The notes below the pieces were generated by a model. It made no database searches. It was not told the DNA's origin and was given only the letters and a program-made list of their open reading frames with translations. A stretch of 64,000 nt of DNA from Salipiger abyssi (GTDB lineage Bacteria > Pseudomonadota > Alphaproteobacteria > Rhodobacterales > Rhodobacteraceae), in the NCBI RefSeq assembly GCF_001975705.1, contig NZ_CP015093.1, forward strand, positions 372,001 through 436,000, written 5' to 3'. This document shows positions 26,175 to 36,038 of the stretch, in pieces (position 1 is the first letter of the stretch; each line of letters begins with the position of its first letter). A program made the position numbers and the translations under genes.

Positions 26175-27599
26175 TCACTCCGCCAGGACCCAGGTGTCTT
26201 TCACGCCCCCGCCCTGCGAGGAGTTCACCACCAGCGAGCCTTCGGTCAGCGCCACGCGGGTCAGCCCGCCCGGCACGAGTTCGATCTTTTCGCCCACCAG
26301 GCAGTAGGGGCGCAGATCCACATGGCGCGGCGCGATGCCCTCTTCCACGAAGGTCGGGCAGGCCGAGAGCGACAGCGTCGGCTGCGCGATATAGTTCTCG
26401 GGGTTCTCGCGGATCTTGGCCTCGAATGCCTCGATGGTGGATTTGTCCGATTTCGGCCCGACCAGCATACCGTAGCCGCCCGATCCGTGCACCTCTTTCA
26501 CCACCAGCTCCGGCAGATGTTCGAGCACGTATTTGCAATCGTCCTTCTTGGCGCATTGCCAGGTGGGCACGTTTTCCAGCACCGGCTCCTCGCCGAGATA
26601 GAAGCGGACCATCTCGGGCACATAGGTATAGATCGCCTTGTCGTCGGCCACGCCCGCCCCTGGCGCCGAGCAGATCGTCACCCCGCCCGAGCGGTAGACA
26701 TCCATCAGCCCCGGCACGCCCAGCATGGAGTCGGGGCGGAAACACAGCGGATCGAGGAAACTGTCGTCGATCCGGCGATAGATCACGTCGACCTTTTTGG
26801 GGCCCTCGGTGGTCTTCATCCAGACGAAATCGCCCTCGACGAAAAGATCCTGCCCCTCGACCAGCTCGACCCCCATGAGATCGGCCAGGAAGGAATGTTC
26901 GTAATAGGCGGAGTTGAACTGGCCGGGCGTGAGGATCACGATATTCGGCTCGCTCATGCATTTCTTGGGCGCAACCGAAGCCAGCGTCTTTTTCAAGAGC
27001 CCGGCATAGCCGTCGACCGGTGCGATGCGGTTCTCCATGAAGAGCTGCGGATACATGCGCATCATGATTTCGCGGTTCTGGAGCATATAGCTCACGCCCG
27101 AGGGGGTGCGGCAGTTGTCCTCCAGCACATAGAACTGATCCGGCCCCGTGCGCACCAGATCGACGCCGACGATATGGCTGAACACGCCCTTGGGCGGCAT
27201 GAAGCCGACGGCGGCCTTTTCGTAGGCCTCGTTATTGGTGACCAGATGTTCGGGGATGCGACCGGCGCGGATGATCTCGCGCCGCCCGTAGACATCGCAG
27301 AGAAAGGCGTTCAGCGCCGCCGCCCGTTGTCGGATGCCACGGTCGAGCTTGCGCCATTCCCCGTCGGTCAGCACCCGGGGGAACATGTCGAACGGAATGA
27401 GCCGCTCCGGGTCGCCGCCCTCGCCATAGACGGCAAAGGTGATCCCCACCCGCCGGAACAGCGCCTCGGCCTCGGATTGCTTGAGGCTTCGGAGCTCCGC
27501 GGGCATGGAGCGATACCATTGTTCGAGATTTCGATAGGCGGCGCGAACGTCTTCGCCATTCATCATTTCATTGAAGATCGGGGCTTGCTTAGCGCTCAT
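26175..27599 (-). CDS. Circularly permuted type 2 ATP-grasp protein
   Basis: A 474-residue ATP-grasp enzyme of the circularly permuted class (DUF404/DUF407 type), predicted to join amino acids or peptides by ATP-dependent amide bonds. Characteristic segments are YGEGGDPERLIPFDMFPRV, GIRQRAAALNAFLCDVYG, the RTGPDQFYVLEDNCRTPSG nucleotide-binding region and VKEVHGSGGYGMLVGP. The start at 27599 (MSAKQAP) is preferred because AAGGGA lies seven bases upstream; the frame is open for eleven more codons. It is the first gene of the ATP-grasp, alpha-E, transglutaminase, Anbu operon. Confidence 0.92.
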   Translation of the reverse strand: MSAKQAPIFNEMMNGEDVRAAYRNLEQWYRSMPAELRSLKQSEAEALFRRVGITFAVYGEGGDPERLIPFDMFPRVLTDGEWRKLDRGIRQRAAALNAFLCDVYGRREIIRAGRIPEHLVTNNEAYEKAAVGFMPPKGVFSHIVGVDLVRTGPDQFYVLEDNCRTPSGVSYMLQNREIMMRMYPQLFMENRIAPVDGYAGLLKKTLASVAPKKCMSEPNIVILTPGQFNSAYYEHSFLADLMGVELVEGQDLFVEGDFVWMKTTEGPKKVDVIYRRIDDSFLDPLCFRPDSMLGVPGLMDVYRSGGVTICSAPGAGVADDKAIYTYVPEMVRFYLGEEPVLENVPTWQCAKKDDCKYVLEHLPELVVKEVHGSGGYGMLVGPKSDKSTIEAFEAKIRENPENYIAQPTLSLSACPTFVEEGIAPRHVDLRPYCLVGEKIELVPGGLTRVALTEGSLVVNSSQGGGVKDTWVLAE

Positions 27600-28071
27600 T
27601 GTGTTCCCTTCGCTCTGCGCCTCAAACTCCACGTTTCCGCGCGAGAGGAAAAGGCCCCGCCACGAAAATTCTGTCCCTCATATGGAGCGTCGCCCAATTC
27701 TTGGGCATCGCCAACACTCGAATCCCGAGAGGCTCGCCTCAGGGCTGTTTTTCGTACTTATCATGAAAATTACGCAATTAACCGCACTCATATTAAGCAC
27801 AACCCATGATTTCAGCCCACAAATCGGGCAAAACCCTCAACCCAGAGGTACCTTTCGGAAATTGACGTGGAGGCACTTGGGCGCTCCGCTAAGCATCTGG
27901 TGTGCTCCAGAGAGGGCATGACAACGGGGATGCTCCGGCGCGAAAGCTAAAAAGCCAATTCCGCCGGCGCGAAACAAAAACGAAGCGGCGAGCAGTCATT
28001 TTCTGCCCCGCCCGACCGATGGGTCCGGGCGGCGACGGGAGGATCGCGCCGCACATAAGGGATGAGTTCTA
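27600..28071. other. Divergent intergenic region between the ATP-grasp operon and urtA
   Basis: A 472-base gap with no credible gene. It should hold both divergent promoters. It has a clearly AT-richer patch at about 27755-27835, unusual for this genome, and a small hairpin GCCCAA-TTC-TTGGGC at 27692-27706. I looked for a sigma-54 box and for an NtrC palindrome before urtA and found neither in convincing form. Confidence 0.5.
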
Positions 28072-29361
28072 ATGATCAAATCGCTGAAATTGTCGGGTGT
28101 GGCCGCAGCCGCCCTGTTCGCGGCCGGCGCGGCCTCGGCACAGGACGTGTCCTGCCCGATCAAGGTGGGCGTCCTGCACTCGCTTTCGGGCACGATGGCA
28201 ATCTCGGAGACCACGCTGAAAGACACGATGCTGATGCTCGTCGAGGCGCAGAACGAGAAAGGCGGCCTGCTGGGCTGCGATCTCGAGGCGGTGGTGGTCG
28301 ACCCGGCCTCCGACTGGCCGCTCTTCGCCGAAAAGGCGCGCGAGCTGCTGACCGTGCATGATGTCGACGTGATCTTCGGCAACTGGACATCGGTGTCGCG
28401 GAAATCGGTGCTGCCGGTGATCGAAGAGCTGAACGGCCTGCTCTTCTATCCGGTGCAGTACGAGGGCGAGGAAAGCTCGAAAAACGTGTTCTACACCGGC
28501 GCCGCGCCGAACCAGCAGGCAATCCCGGCGGTGGATTACTACCTCGAAGAGCTGGGCGTCGAGAAATTCGCGCTGCTCGGCACCGACTATGTCTATCCGC
28601 GCACCACGAACAACATTCTGGAATCCTACCTCAAGGACAAGGGCATTGCCGAAGAGGATATCTTCGTCAATTACACCCCCTTTGGCCATTCCGACTGGGC
28701 GACCATCGTCGGCGATGTCGTGGCGCTCGGTGAGGACGGCAAGCAGGTGGGCGTGGTCTCGACCATCAACGGCGACGCCAATATCGGCTTCTACAAGGAA
28801 CTCGCTGCCGCCGGCATCTCGGCCGACGACATTCCCGTCGTGGCCTTCTCGGTCGGCGAAGAGGAACTTTCCGGTCTCGACACCTCCAACCTGGAGGGCC
28901 ATCTCGCCGCGTGGAACTATTTCATGTCCGCCGACACGCCCGCCAATGCCGAATTCATCGAGCAATGGCATGACTTTATCGGCGACGATGCCCGCGTCAC
29001 CAACGACCCGATGGAAGCGCATTACATCGGCTTCAACATGTGGGTGAACGCCGCGACCGAGGCCGGCACCACCGATGTCGATGCCGTGCGCGAGGCGATG
29101 TGGGGCCAGGAATTCCCGAACCTGACCGGTGGCACCGCCGTAATGGGCGTGAACCACCACCTCTCCAAGCCGGTGCTGATCGGCGAGATCCGCGCCGACG
29201 GCCAGTTCGACATCATCAGCCAGACCGATCCGGTCCCCGGCGACGCCTGGACCGACTTCCTGCCGGAATCGGCGGTGCTGAAGTCCGACTGGAAGGATCT
29301 CGAATGCGGTATGTACAACACCGAGACCTCGACCTGCGTGCAGATCAAGTCGAACTACTGA
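28072..29361 (+). CDS. urtA: Urea ABC transporter substrate-binding protein
   Basis: A 429-residue periplasmic binding protein of the branched-chain amino acid class, specific for urea or short amides. A signal peptide covers residues 1-23 (cut after GAASA). Family segments are IKVGVLHSLSGTMAISE, NWTSVSRKSVLPVIEE, LFYPVQYEGEESSKNVFY and GTDYVYPRTTNNIL, which mark UrtA rather than LivJ. It is the first gene of urtABCDE. No urease genes are in the window. Control by nitrogen status is usual for the family but not visible here. Confidence 0.96.
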   Translation: MIKSLKLSGVAAAALFAAGAASAQDVSCPIKVGVLHSLSGTMAISETTLKDTMLMLVEAQNEKGGLLGCDLEAVVVDPASDWPLFAEKARELLTVHDVDVIFGNWTSVSRKSVLPVIEELNGLLFYPVQYEGEESSKNVFYTGAAPNQQAIPAVDYYLEELGVEKFALLGTDYVYPRTTNNILESYLKDKGIAEEDIFVNYTPFGHSDWATIVGDVVALGEDGKQVGVVSTINGDANIGFYKELAAAGISADDIPVVAFSVGEEELSGLDTSNLEGHLAAWNYFMSADTPANAEFIEQWHDFIGDDARVTNDPMEAHYIGFNMWVNAATEAGTTDVDAVREAMWGQEFPNLTGGTAVMGVNHHLSKPVLIGEIRADGQFDIISQTDPVPGDAWTDFLPESAVLKSDWKDLECGMYNTETSTCVQIKSNY

Positions 29362-29439
29362 TCTGACACCAACGCGGCGGGCGCGCAGCTCCCTTTCGTG
29401 CCCGCCGCACCAAAGCCCCCTCCTCCGCAAAGGCTCTCC

Positions 29440-31398
29440 ATGCTGCGTGCGCTTTTTCTCGCCTTCGCGCTTGTTCTCTGTCTCTGCCTGCCCGGTTCCC
29501 GGGCCGCGGCGCAGACACAGGACCTCCAGGCCATCCTCCAGACCCATGCAGAGGAAGTCGCGAGCCCCGGCCGGCGCAGCGTCGGCACGGTGATCGACGC
29601 GCTGGTCGCCTCCGGCCTGCCGGCCGTGCCGCAGTTTCTCGAACGCTGGGCCGACCGCAGCGTCTATCGGCGCGACAGCGACGGGCTGTTCTACTATGCC
29701 GAGGAGAACGGCGACACGTATTCGCTCACCGATATCTCCACCGGCGCCGAGGCCGGCACCGCCCCAAGCACCGAGATGACCGAGATCCGCCCCAATGGCG
29801 GCGTCCGCCGGGTCATCGCCACGGCGCTGGTGCAGTTCCAGCTCTCCGATCCCGATATCGCCCGGCGCCGCGACGCGCTCGACGCGATCTCCCGCAGCCC
29901 CGAAGCCGATCAGCTCGAACCGCTGCGCGCCTCCATCGAGGGCGAGACCGACGACGATCTACGCGCCCGCAAGGAGCGCCTTGCCGGCATGCTCGCCGCC
30001 CGCTTCGGCGACACGCCCGAAGAGCGCATCGCCGCGATCGAGGCGCTTTCCGGCGCGCTTTCGGTCGATGTGCGCGCGGTGCTGAACCAGATCCTCTCCT
30101 CCGACACCGCCGTCGCCGCCGCCATGCCCGAAGGCGCCAATATCGCCCGCATCCTCAGCCCCGGCGAGGATCTCGCCGAGGCCGAGGCCTATGAGCAGCT
30201 CGTCGCGGCGGATCTCGCCCCCGCCATCCAGAGCCGTGACGAGATCAAGGCAGCGCTGACCGCGAACATCGGCGACGGCCGTGTCGGCGGCGTGCCCATC
30301 GGCGCGCTAAACACCGAAAACGGTCGCGCCCGCGCCTATGCGGCGCTGGCCGAGGCCGGCACCGTGCCGCCGCTGGTCACCGAAGAGGGCCGCGCCGCAG
30401 CCCTCGCCGGACATGTCTTCTACGAGGAATATGACGAGCCCGACGCGGCGATCACCGATGCCGCCCGCGAAGCGCTGGACGAGGTCGAGACCCGCGTCGC
30501 GATGAACCAGGCGCTGGATCTCGGGCTCGACGCGCTGTCGCTGGCCTCGATCTATTTCCTCGCCGCCATCGGGCTGGCCATCACCTTCGGGGTGATGGGG
30601 GTGATCAACATGGCGCATGGCGAGTTCATCATGATGGGCGCCTATACCGGCTATGTGGTGCAGCAGATTATCCCCGACTACACGGTGAGCATCATCGTCG
30701 CCCTGCCGCTGGCCTTTGCCGTCACCTTCGGCGCCGGCGTGGCGATGGAGCGGCTGGTGATCCGCTGGCTCTATCACCGCCCGCTGGAGACGCTGCTCGC
30801 CACCTTCGGCATCTCCATCGCGCTGCAACAGCTTGCCAAGAACATCTTCGGCACGCAGGCCCGCCCGCTGACCTCGCCCTCCTGGCTCGACGGCGCCTGG
30901 GTGCTGAACGACGTGGTGAGCATCGCCAATATCCGCATCGCGATCTTCGTGCTGGCGCTGATCTTTCTCGGGCTGATCCTCTTCGTGCTGAACAAGACCC
31001 GGCTCGGACTGGAGGTCCGCGCGGTGACGCAGAACCCCGGCATGGCGGCTTCGATGGGCATCAACCCCGACAAGATCAATATGCTGACCTTCGGCCTCGG
31101 CTCCGGCATCGCCGGCATCGCCGGGGTGGCCATCGGGCTCTATGCCAAGGTGACCTCCGAGATGGGCGCCGATTACATCGTGCAGAGCTTCATGACCGTG
31201 GTCGTGGGCGGGGTCGGCAATGTCTGGGGCACGCTGGCGGGTGCCGGTCTGATCGGCATCCTCCAGAAGGGGATCGAGTTCCTCAACCCGTCCAACACGC
31301 TGGCGGCGCAGACCTATATGATCCTCTTCATCATCCTCTTCATCCAGGTCCGCCCCAAGGGCATCGTCGCCCTCAAGGGCCGCGCCGCGGGAGACTGA
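29440..31398 (+). CDS. urtB: Urea ABC transporter permease, first subunit
   Basis: A 652-residue inner-membrane permease of the LivH type with the long N-terminal extension typical of UrtB. A signal-anchor stretch (MLRALFLAFALVLCLCLPG) is followed by about 340 residues of charged, helical periplasmic sequence. The membrane domain runs from about residue 365 to the end (ASIYFLAAIGLAITFGVMGVINMAHGE). The start at 29440 is chosen for this signal; an in-frame ATG lies 14 codons upstream without a signal-like start. Confidence 0.94.
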   Translation: MLRALFLAFALVLCLCLPGSRAAAQTQDLQAILQTHAEEVASPGRRSVGTVIDALVASGLPAVPQFLERWADRSVYRRDSDGLFYYAEENGDTYSLTDISTGAEAGTAPSTEMTEIRPNGGVRRVIATALVQFQLSDPDIARRRDALDAISRSPEADQLEPLRASIEGETDDDLRARKERLAGMLAARFGDTPEERIAAIEALSGALSVDVRAVLNQILSSDTAVAAAMPEGANIARILSPGEDLAEAEAYEQLVAADLAPAIQSRDEIKAALTANIGDGRVGGVPIGALNTENGRARAYAALAEAGTVPPLVTEEGRAAALAGHVFYEEYDEPDAAITDAAREALDEVETRVAMNQALDLGLDALSLASIYFLAAIGLAITFGVMGVINMAHGEFIMMGAYTGYVVQQIIPDYTVSIIVALPLAFAVTFGAGVAMERLVIRWLYHRPLETLLATFGISIALQQLAKNIFGTQARPLTSPSWLDGAWVLNDVVSIANIRIAIFVLALIFLGLILFVLNKTRLGLEVRAVTQNPGMAASMGINPDKINMLTFGLGSGIAGIAGVAIGLYAKVTSEMGADYIVQSFMTVVVGGVGNVWGTLAGAGLIGILQKGIEFLNPSNTLAAQTYMILFIILFIQVRPKGIVALKGRAAGD

Positions 31399-31591
31399 GC
31401 ATGCGCGCCCTTTTCTCCATCCTCACGCCCGGCCCCGCCCTCCGGACTGCCTCCGGCGGGGATATTTTCAGCCAATGGAAATCCAGAGCACGGCCCCTGT
31501 CTTCCATTGGCTCCCAATATCCCGGGGGGACGCGAGCCCCGGCTCGCGGAGGGGGCAGCGCCCCCGCCCTTGCAAAAGGACAGCAGCCGTC
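31399..31591 (+). repeat. Structured urtB-urtC intergenic with inverted pair of family A elements
   Basis: 193 bases inside the operon. Family A elements face each other at 31458-31481 (GGGGATATTTTCAGCCAATG) and 31502-31523 (reverse complement GGGATATTGGGAGCCAATGG), forming an imperfect long hairpin. Two further stems follow: the palindrome CGCGAGCC-CC-GGCTCGCG (31531-31548) and GGGGGC-AGC-GCCCCC (31551-31565). This looks like an insertion of repeat elements that could shape urt mRNA stability. Confidence 0.55.
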
Positions 31592-32832
31592 ATGACCCGA
31601 CAAACCTTTCTTACGCAGAACCGCTCGATCTTCTGGTTCCTGCTGGCGCTCGCCGTTTTCGTGCTGATCGTCACCGTGCTGTCGGAGGCGACGGGCAACG
31701 GCATGATCTCCACCAGCTTCGTCAAGACGCTGGGCAAGACGCTCTGCCTGATGCTGGTGGCCATCGCCATGGATGTGGTCTGGGGCTATACCGGCATCCT
31801 GTCGCTTGGCCACATGGCGTTTTTCGGGATCGGCGGCTACATGATCGGCATGTGGTTGATGTATGCCCGCACCGAGATCATCGTCAGCGAGAGCCTGCGC
31901 GCCGCCGCCATCCCCCCCACCCCGGAAGAGATCCACGACGCCATCGGCACGCAGATCTTCGGCGTGGTGGGCAGCTCGGACTTTCCGCTGATCTGGGCCT
32001 TCGCCTCCAGCTTCTGGGCTCAGCTCGCGCTGGTGGTGCTGGTGCCGGGTGTGCTGGCGCTGGTCTTCGGCTGGCTCGCCTTCCGCTCGCGGGTCACCGG
32101 TGTGTACCTGTCGATCCTGACCCAGGCGATGACCTTGGCGCTGTCGCTCTATCTCTTCCAGAACGACAGCGGGCTGCGCGGCAATAACGGGCTTTCGGGT
32201 CTGCAAAACCTGCCCGGGCTCGACGCGGTGCCGCAGGCCCAGGTCTCCATCGCCTTCTTCTGGGCCTCTGCGGTGGCGCTGGGGGCGGGATATCTCCTCT
32301 TCGCCTGGGTGGTGTCGGGCAAGATGGGCTCGGTGATCCGGGGCATCCGCGACAATGAAAGCCGGGTGCGGTTTCTGGGCTACCATGTGGAGAGCTACAA
32401 GCTCTTCGTCTTCACCCTGACCGGCATTGTCGCGGGCATCGCGGGCGCGCTCTATTACCCGCAGGCGGGCATCATCAACCCCAACGAGATCGCCCCCATC
32501 GCCTCGATCTATCTCGCGGTCTGGGTCGCCATCGGCGGGCGCGGGCGGCTTTACGGCGCGGCGCTCGGCGCGGCCTTCGTGTCGCTGCTGTCGAGCTGGT
32601 TCACCGGCGGCGGCGTGCCGTCTATCCCGCTGGGTTTCTATACGATCCAGTGGACCGACTGGTGGCTGGTGCTGCTGGGCGTAAGCTTTGTCGCGGTCAC
32701 GCTGCTGGCGCCCAAGGGCATCGGCGGGCTCTTCGATCTGATCACCGCGCGCCACGCGGTGCCCGAGCGGGTCGGCGATTTGGGTCCCGACAAGGGCGCG
32801 CGGCGCACGGTCGAAGGCGAGGAGGAACGGTA

Positions 32833-32833
<1 letters not shown>
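31592..32833 (+). CDS. urtC: Urea ABC transporter permease, second subunit
   Basis: A 413-residue LivM-type inner-membrane permease. Hydrophobic helices begin at SIFWFLLALAVFVLIVTVL and recur to the C-terminus. Family markers are MDVVWGYTGILSLGHMAFFGIGGY, the extra loop with PPTPEEIHDAIGTQIFG typical of UrtC, and GKMGSVIRGIRDNESRVRFLGY. The start at 31592 (MTRQTFLTQ) is taken for family length; the frame stays open through the repeat region upstream. The last base of its TAA stop is the first base of the urtD ATG. Confidence 0.95.
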
Positions 32834-33573
<740 letters not shown>

Positions 33574-33587
33574 TCATGACGCGCGCC

Positions 33588-33631
33588 AAATCTTTTCGAA
33601 AAGATTTGCAAATTCCTTCGAAGGAATTTGC
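33588..33631 (+). repeat. Two tandem perfect palindromes centred on TTCGAA
   Basis: Palindrome 1 is the 20-base AAATCTTTTCGAAAAGATTT (33588-33607). Palindrome 2 is 24 bases (33608-33631), arms GCAAATTCCTTC and its exact complement. They touch each other and fill most of the urtD-urtE gap. As RNA each forms a hairpin without mismatch. Related TTTTCGAAAA hairpins are common in this bacterial order, as far as I recall. Confidence 0.75.
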
Positions 33632-33646
33632 GTCCGGAGACATGCC

Positions 33647-34342
33647 ATGCTGAGCGTCGAGAACCTCACCCTGCATTACGGCCAGAGCCAGATCCTGCAC
33701 GGTATCTCGCTGACCGCCGAACCCGGCAGGGTCACCGCCGTGACCGGCACCAATGGTGTCGGCAAGACCTCGCTGCTGAAGGCCATCGCCGGGCGCCACC
33801 CCTATTCCGGCGGCACCATCACGCTCGACGGCACGCCGCTCAACCATCTCAACGCCTTTCAGGCGGGCCGCGCCGGCATCGCCTATGTGCCGCAGGGGCG
33901 CGAGGTGTTTCCGCTGATGACCGTGCAGGAGAACCTCGAAACCGGTTTCGCCTGCCTGCCGAAATCCGAGCACAAGGTGCCCGAACACATTTTCGATCTC
34001 TTCCCGATCCTCAAGGACTTCCTGCACCGGCGCGGCGGCGACCTCTCCGGCGGCCAGCAGCAGCAGCTCGCCATCGCACGGGCGCTGATCACCAGACCCC
34101 GCGTGCTGCTGCTTGACGAGCCGACCGAGGGCATCCAGCCCAATATCATCCAGCAGATCGGCCGGGTGATCTCGCAGCTGCGCGACGAGGGCGGCATGGC
34201 GATCGTGCTGGTGGAGCAGTATTTCGATTTCATGTGGGGGCTCGCCGACAGTTTCGTCGCCGTGCAGCGCGGCGCGGTGTCGCTGGCCGGCAAGGCGGGC
34301 GAGATCGATCGCGAGGCGCTGCTGGCCAAGGTTTCGATCTGA
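33647..34342 (+). CDS. urtE: Urea ABC transporter ATP-binding protein, second subunit
   Basis: A 231-residue LivF-type ATPase. Walker A is GTNGVGKTS (residues about 36-44), the signature is LSGGQQQQLAIARAL, Walker B is VLLLDEPTEGI and the switch histidine position is filled by glutamine in IVLVEQYFDF, as usual in LivF/UrtE proteins. PQGREVFPLMTVQENLETGF marks the family. It closes urtABCDE. The start follows the tandem palindromes with GGAGAC in front. Confidence 0.95.
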   Translation: MLSVENLTLHYGQSQILHGISLTAEPGRVTAVTGTNGVGKTSLLKAIAGRHPYSGGTITLDGTPLNHLNAFQAGRAGIAYVPQGREVFPLMTVQENLETGFACLPKSEHKVPEHIFDLFPILKDFLHRRGGDLSGGQQQQLAIARALITRPRVLLLDEPTEGIQPNIIQQIGRVISQLRDEGGMAIVLVEQYFDFMWGLADSFVAVQRGAVSLAGKAGEIDREALLAKVSI

Positions 34343-34398
34343 CCAAGCCCTCAGAAACGCCCGCAAATTTGCTGCACTGCGGCGGATTTTCCACTTGC

Positions 34399-34436
34399 TC
34401 AAAACGCTTTGAACGCCAATTCTCCCGCTCGGGAGA
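34399..34436 (+). promoter_or_regulatory. LacI-type operator-like palindrome and adjacent dyad
   Basis: TCAAAACGCTTTGA (34399-34412) is a near-perfect dyad centred on CG, the pattern of LacI/GalR-family operators. Nine bases later TCTCCCG-CT-CGGGAGA (34421-34436) forms a second, perfect dyad. Both lie about 200 bases before the transporter binding protein, in a 285-base gap with no other visible gene. No LacI-type gene is in the window, so the assignment is tentative. Confidence 0.4.
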
Positions 34437-34627
34437 TTTGTTTGCATGCTGCCGAAGGCAACGATCCGTGACCGCGCCCTGACCCCCGTGCCGCAAGGTA
34501 CGGGATCCGTCGGCAAAGGCGGTCGCGCGGCGCTCGTCTCCCTCTCTCCAAGGCTTTTTCCGTCCCGCCCCTGTCATGGGCGCGGGGCGATTTCCGCGTT
34601 TCCGACATCCAGTGACAGGAGGACCTC

Positions 34628-35977
34628 ATGAAAACGATTCGCACGCCGCTGCTGGCCAGCGCCGCCATGGCGCTGGTGCTGAGCGCCGGGGCCGCAGGGG
34701 CGGAAACCATCCGCTTCTGGACCACCGAGGAGCAGCCCGAACGGCTGGCCCGGCAGGAGGCGATGGCCGCCGCCTTTTCCGAGGCCTCCGGCCATGAGGT
34801 CGAGGTGATCCCCGTCACCGAAAGCGATCTCGGCACCCGCGCCACCGCCGCCTATGCGGCGGGCGACCTGCCGGACGTGATCTATCATCCGCTCTCCTAC
34901 GCCCTGCCCTGGGCCGAAGCCGGCATTCTCGACCCCGACGCCGCCTCCGACGTGATCGAGGATCTGGGCGCCGACACTTTCGCGCCGGGCGCGCTGAACA
35001 TGGCCTCCTTCGATGGCGGCTATGCCTCGGTGCCCGCCGATGGCTGGACGCAGATGATCGTCTACCGCGCCGATCTCTTCGAAGAGGCCGGGCTCGAGCC
35101 GCCGACCTCCTATGCCAATGTCGAGGCGGCGCTCGACGCGCTGCACAACCCGCCGGAGATGTATGGGTTTGTCGCCGCCACAAAGGTGGACGAGGCCTTC
35201 ATGTCCCAGGTGCTGGAGCATGTCTTCCTGGCCAATGGCGTCTCGCCGGTGGGGCCGGACGGGTTCGCGCCGCTGGATGAGGCCAAGACCACCGAGGTGC
35301 TGGAATTCTACAAAACCATCGCCGAGGCCTCGCCTCCGGGCGATCTCTACTGGGATCAGTCGCGCACGCTCTATTTCTCGGGCAACGCCGCGATGATCAT
35401 CTGGTCGCCCTTCATCCTCGACGAGCTGGCGGGCCTGCGCGACAGCGCGCCGCCCACGATCAATGACGATCCGACCTCGCCGGAGCTGGCCTCGAAAACC
35501 GGGATCGTGACCAATTTCTCCGGCCCCTCGAACCCCGACGGCGCCGCCTGGGCCTTGGTTAACATGTTCGGGATCACCGGCGATGCCTCCACCGACGCCG
35601 CCATCGACTTCGTGAAATATTCGATGGACGAGGGCTATGTCGACACGCTGGCCATCGCGCCCGAGGGCAAGTTCCCGATCCGGCGCGGCACCGAGGACGA
35701 TCCCGAAGCCTTTGTCAGCGCCTGGTCCGAGCTGCCGGTGGGCGTCGACCGCAAGGCGCCGCTGGGTGAGCTCTATCCGCAGGAGATGATCGACGAGATC
35801 GTCGCCGGGCTTGACGTGGCGCAGCGCTGGGGCGTCGCGGACGGGCAGCTCGCGCTGACCTCCAAGATGATCAATTCCCAGGTCGTGAACCGCGTGGTGC
35901 GCGAGTTCATCGACGGGCAGATCGACGCCTCCGCCGCCGTGGCGGAGCTGAACGAGGAGCTGGGCGCGATCGACTGA
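34628..35977 (+). CDS. Sugar/glycoside ABC transporter substrate-binding protein
   Basis: A 449-residue periplasmic binding protein of the MalE-like (carbohydrate uptake-1) class. A signal peptide spans residues 1-26 (TPLLASAAMALVLSAGAAGA). The mature start ETIRFWTTEEQPERLARQ is typical of sugar-binding lipid-free SBPs. Later WTQMIVYRADLFEEAGLEPP is the hinge region of the family. Substrate unknown; the neighbouring MGH1-like glycosidase suggests a small glycoside such as glucosyl- or mannosylglycerate. AGGAGG precedes the ATG. A strong hairpin follows the gene. Confidence 0.92.
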   Translation: MKTIRTPLLASAAMALVLSAGAAGAETIRFWTTEEQPERLARQEAMAAAFSEASGHEVEVIPVTESDLGTRATAAYAAGDLPDVIYHPLSYALPWAEAGILDPDAASDVIEDLGADTFAPGALNMASFDGGYASVPADGWTQMIVYRADLFEEAGLEPPTSYANVEAALDALHNPPEMYGFVAATKVDEAFMSQVLEHVFLANGVSPVGPDGFAPLDEAKTTEVLEFYKTIAEASPPGDLYWDQSRTLYFSGNAAMIIWSPFILDELAGLRDSAPPTINDDPTSPELASKTGIVTNFSGPSNPDGAAWALVNMFGITGDASTDAAIDFVKYSMDEGYVDTLAIAPEGKFPIRRGTEDDPEAFVSAWSELPVGVDRKAPLGELYPQEMIDEIVAGLDVAQRWGVADGQLALTSKMINSQVVNRVVREFIDGQIDASAAVAELNEELGAID

Positions 35978-36006
35978 TCGCCCTGCCCCGGGGCCTTCAC
36001 GCGGAG

Positions 36007-36027
36007 GTCCCGGGGCAAGCCCGGGAC
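36007..36027 (+). other. Hairpin between binding-protein and permease genes
   Basis: GTCCCGGG (36007-36014) and CCCGGGAC (36020-36027) form an eight-pair stem with loop GCAAG. Position just after a binding-protein gene is typical for RNA stems that lower expression of the downstream permeases. A cousin with loop CTTGA is at 41020-41036. Confidence 0.55.
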
Positions 36028-36038
36028 GGGAGTATCTC

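Noticed and set aside
27900..28071. Sigma-54/NtrC promoter in front of urtA
   Set aside because: No TGGC-N9-TTGC type site or NtrC palindrome of acceptable quality was found, although such control is common for urt genes.
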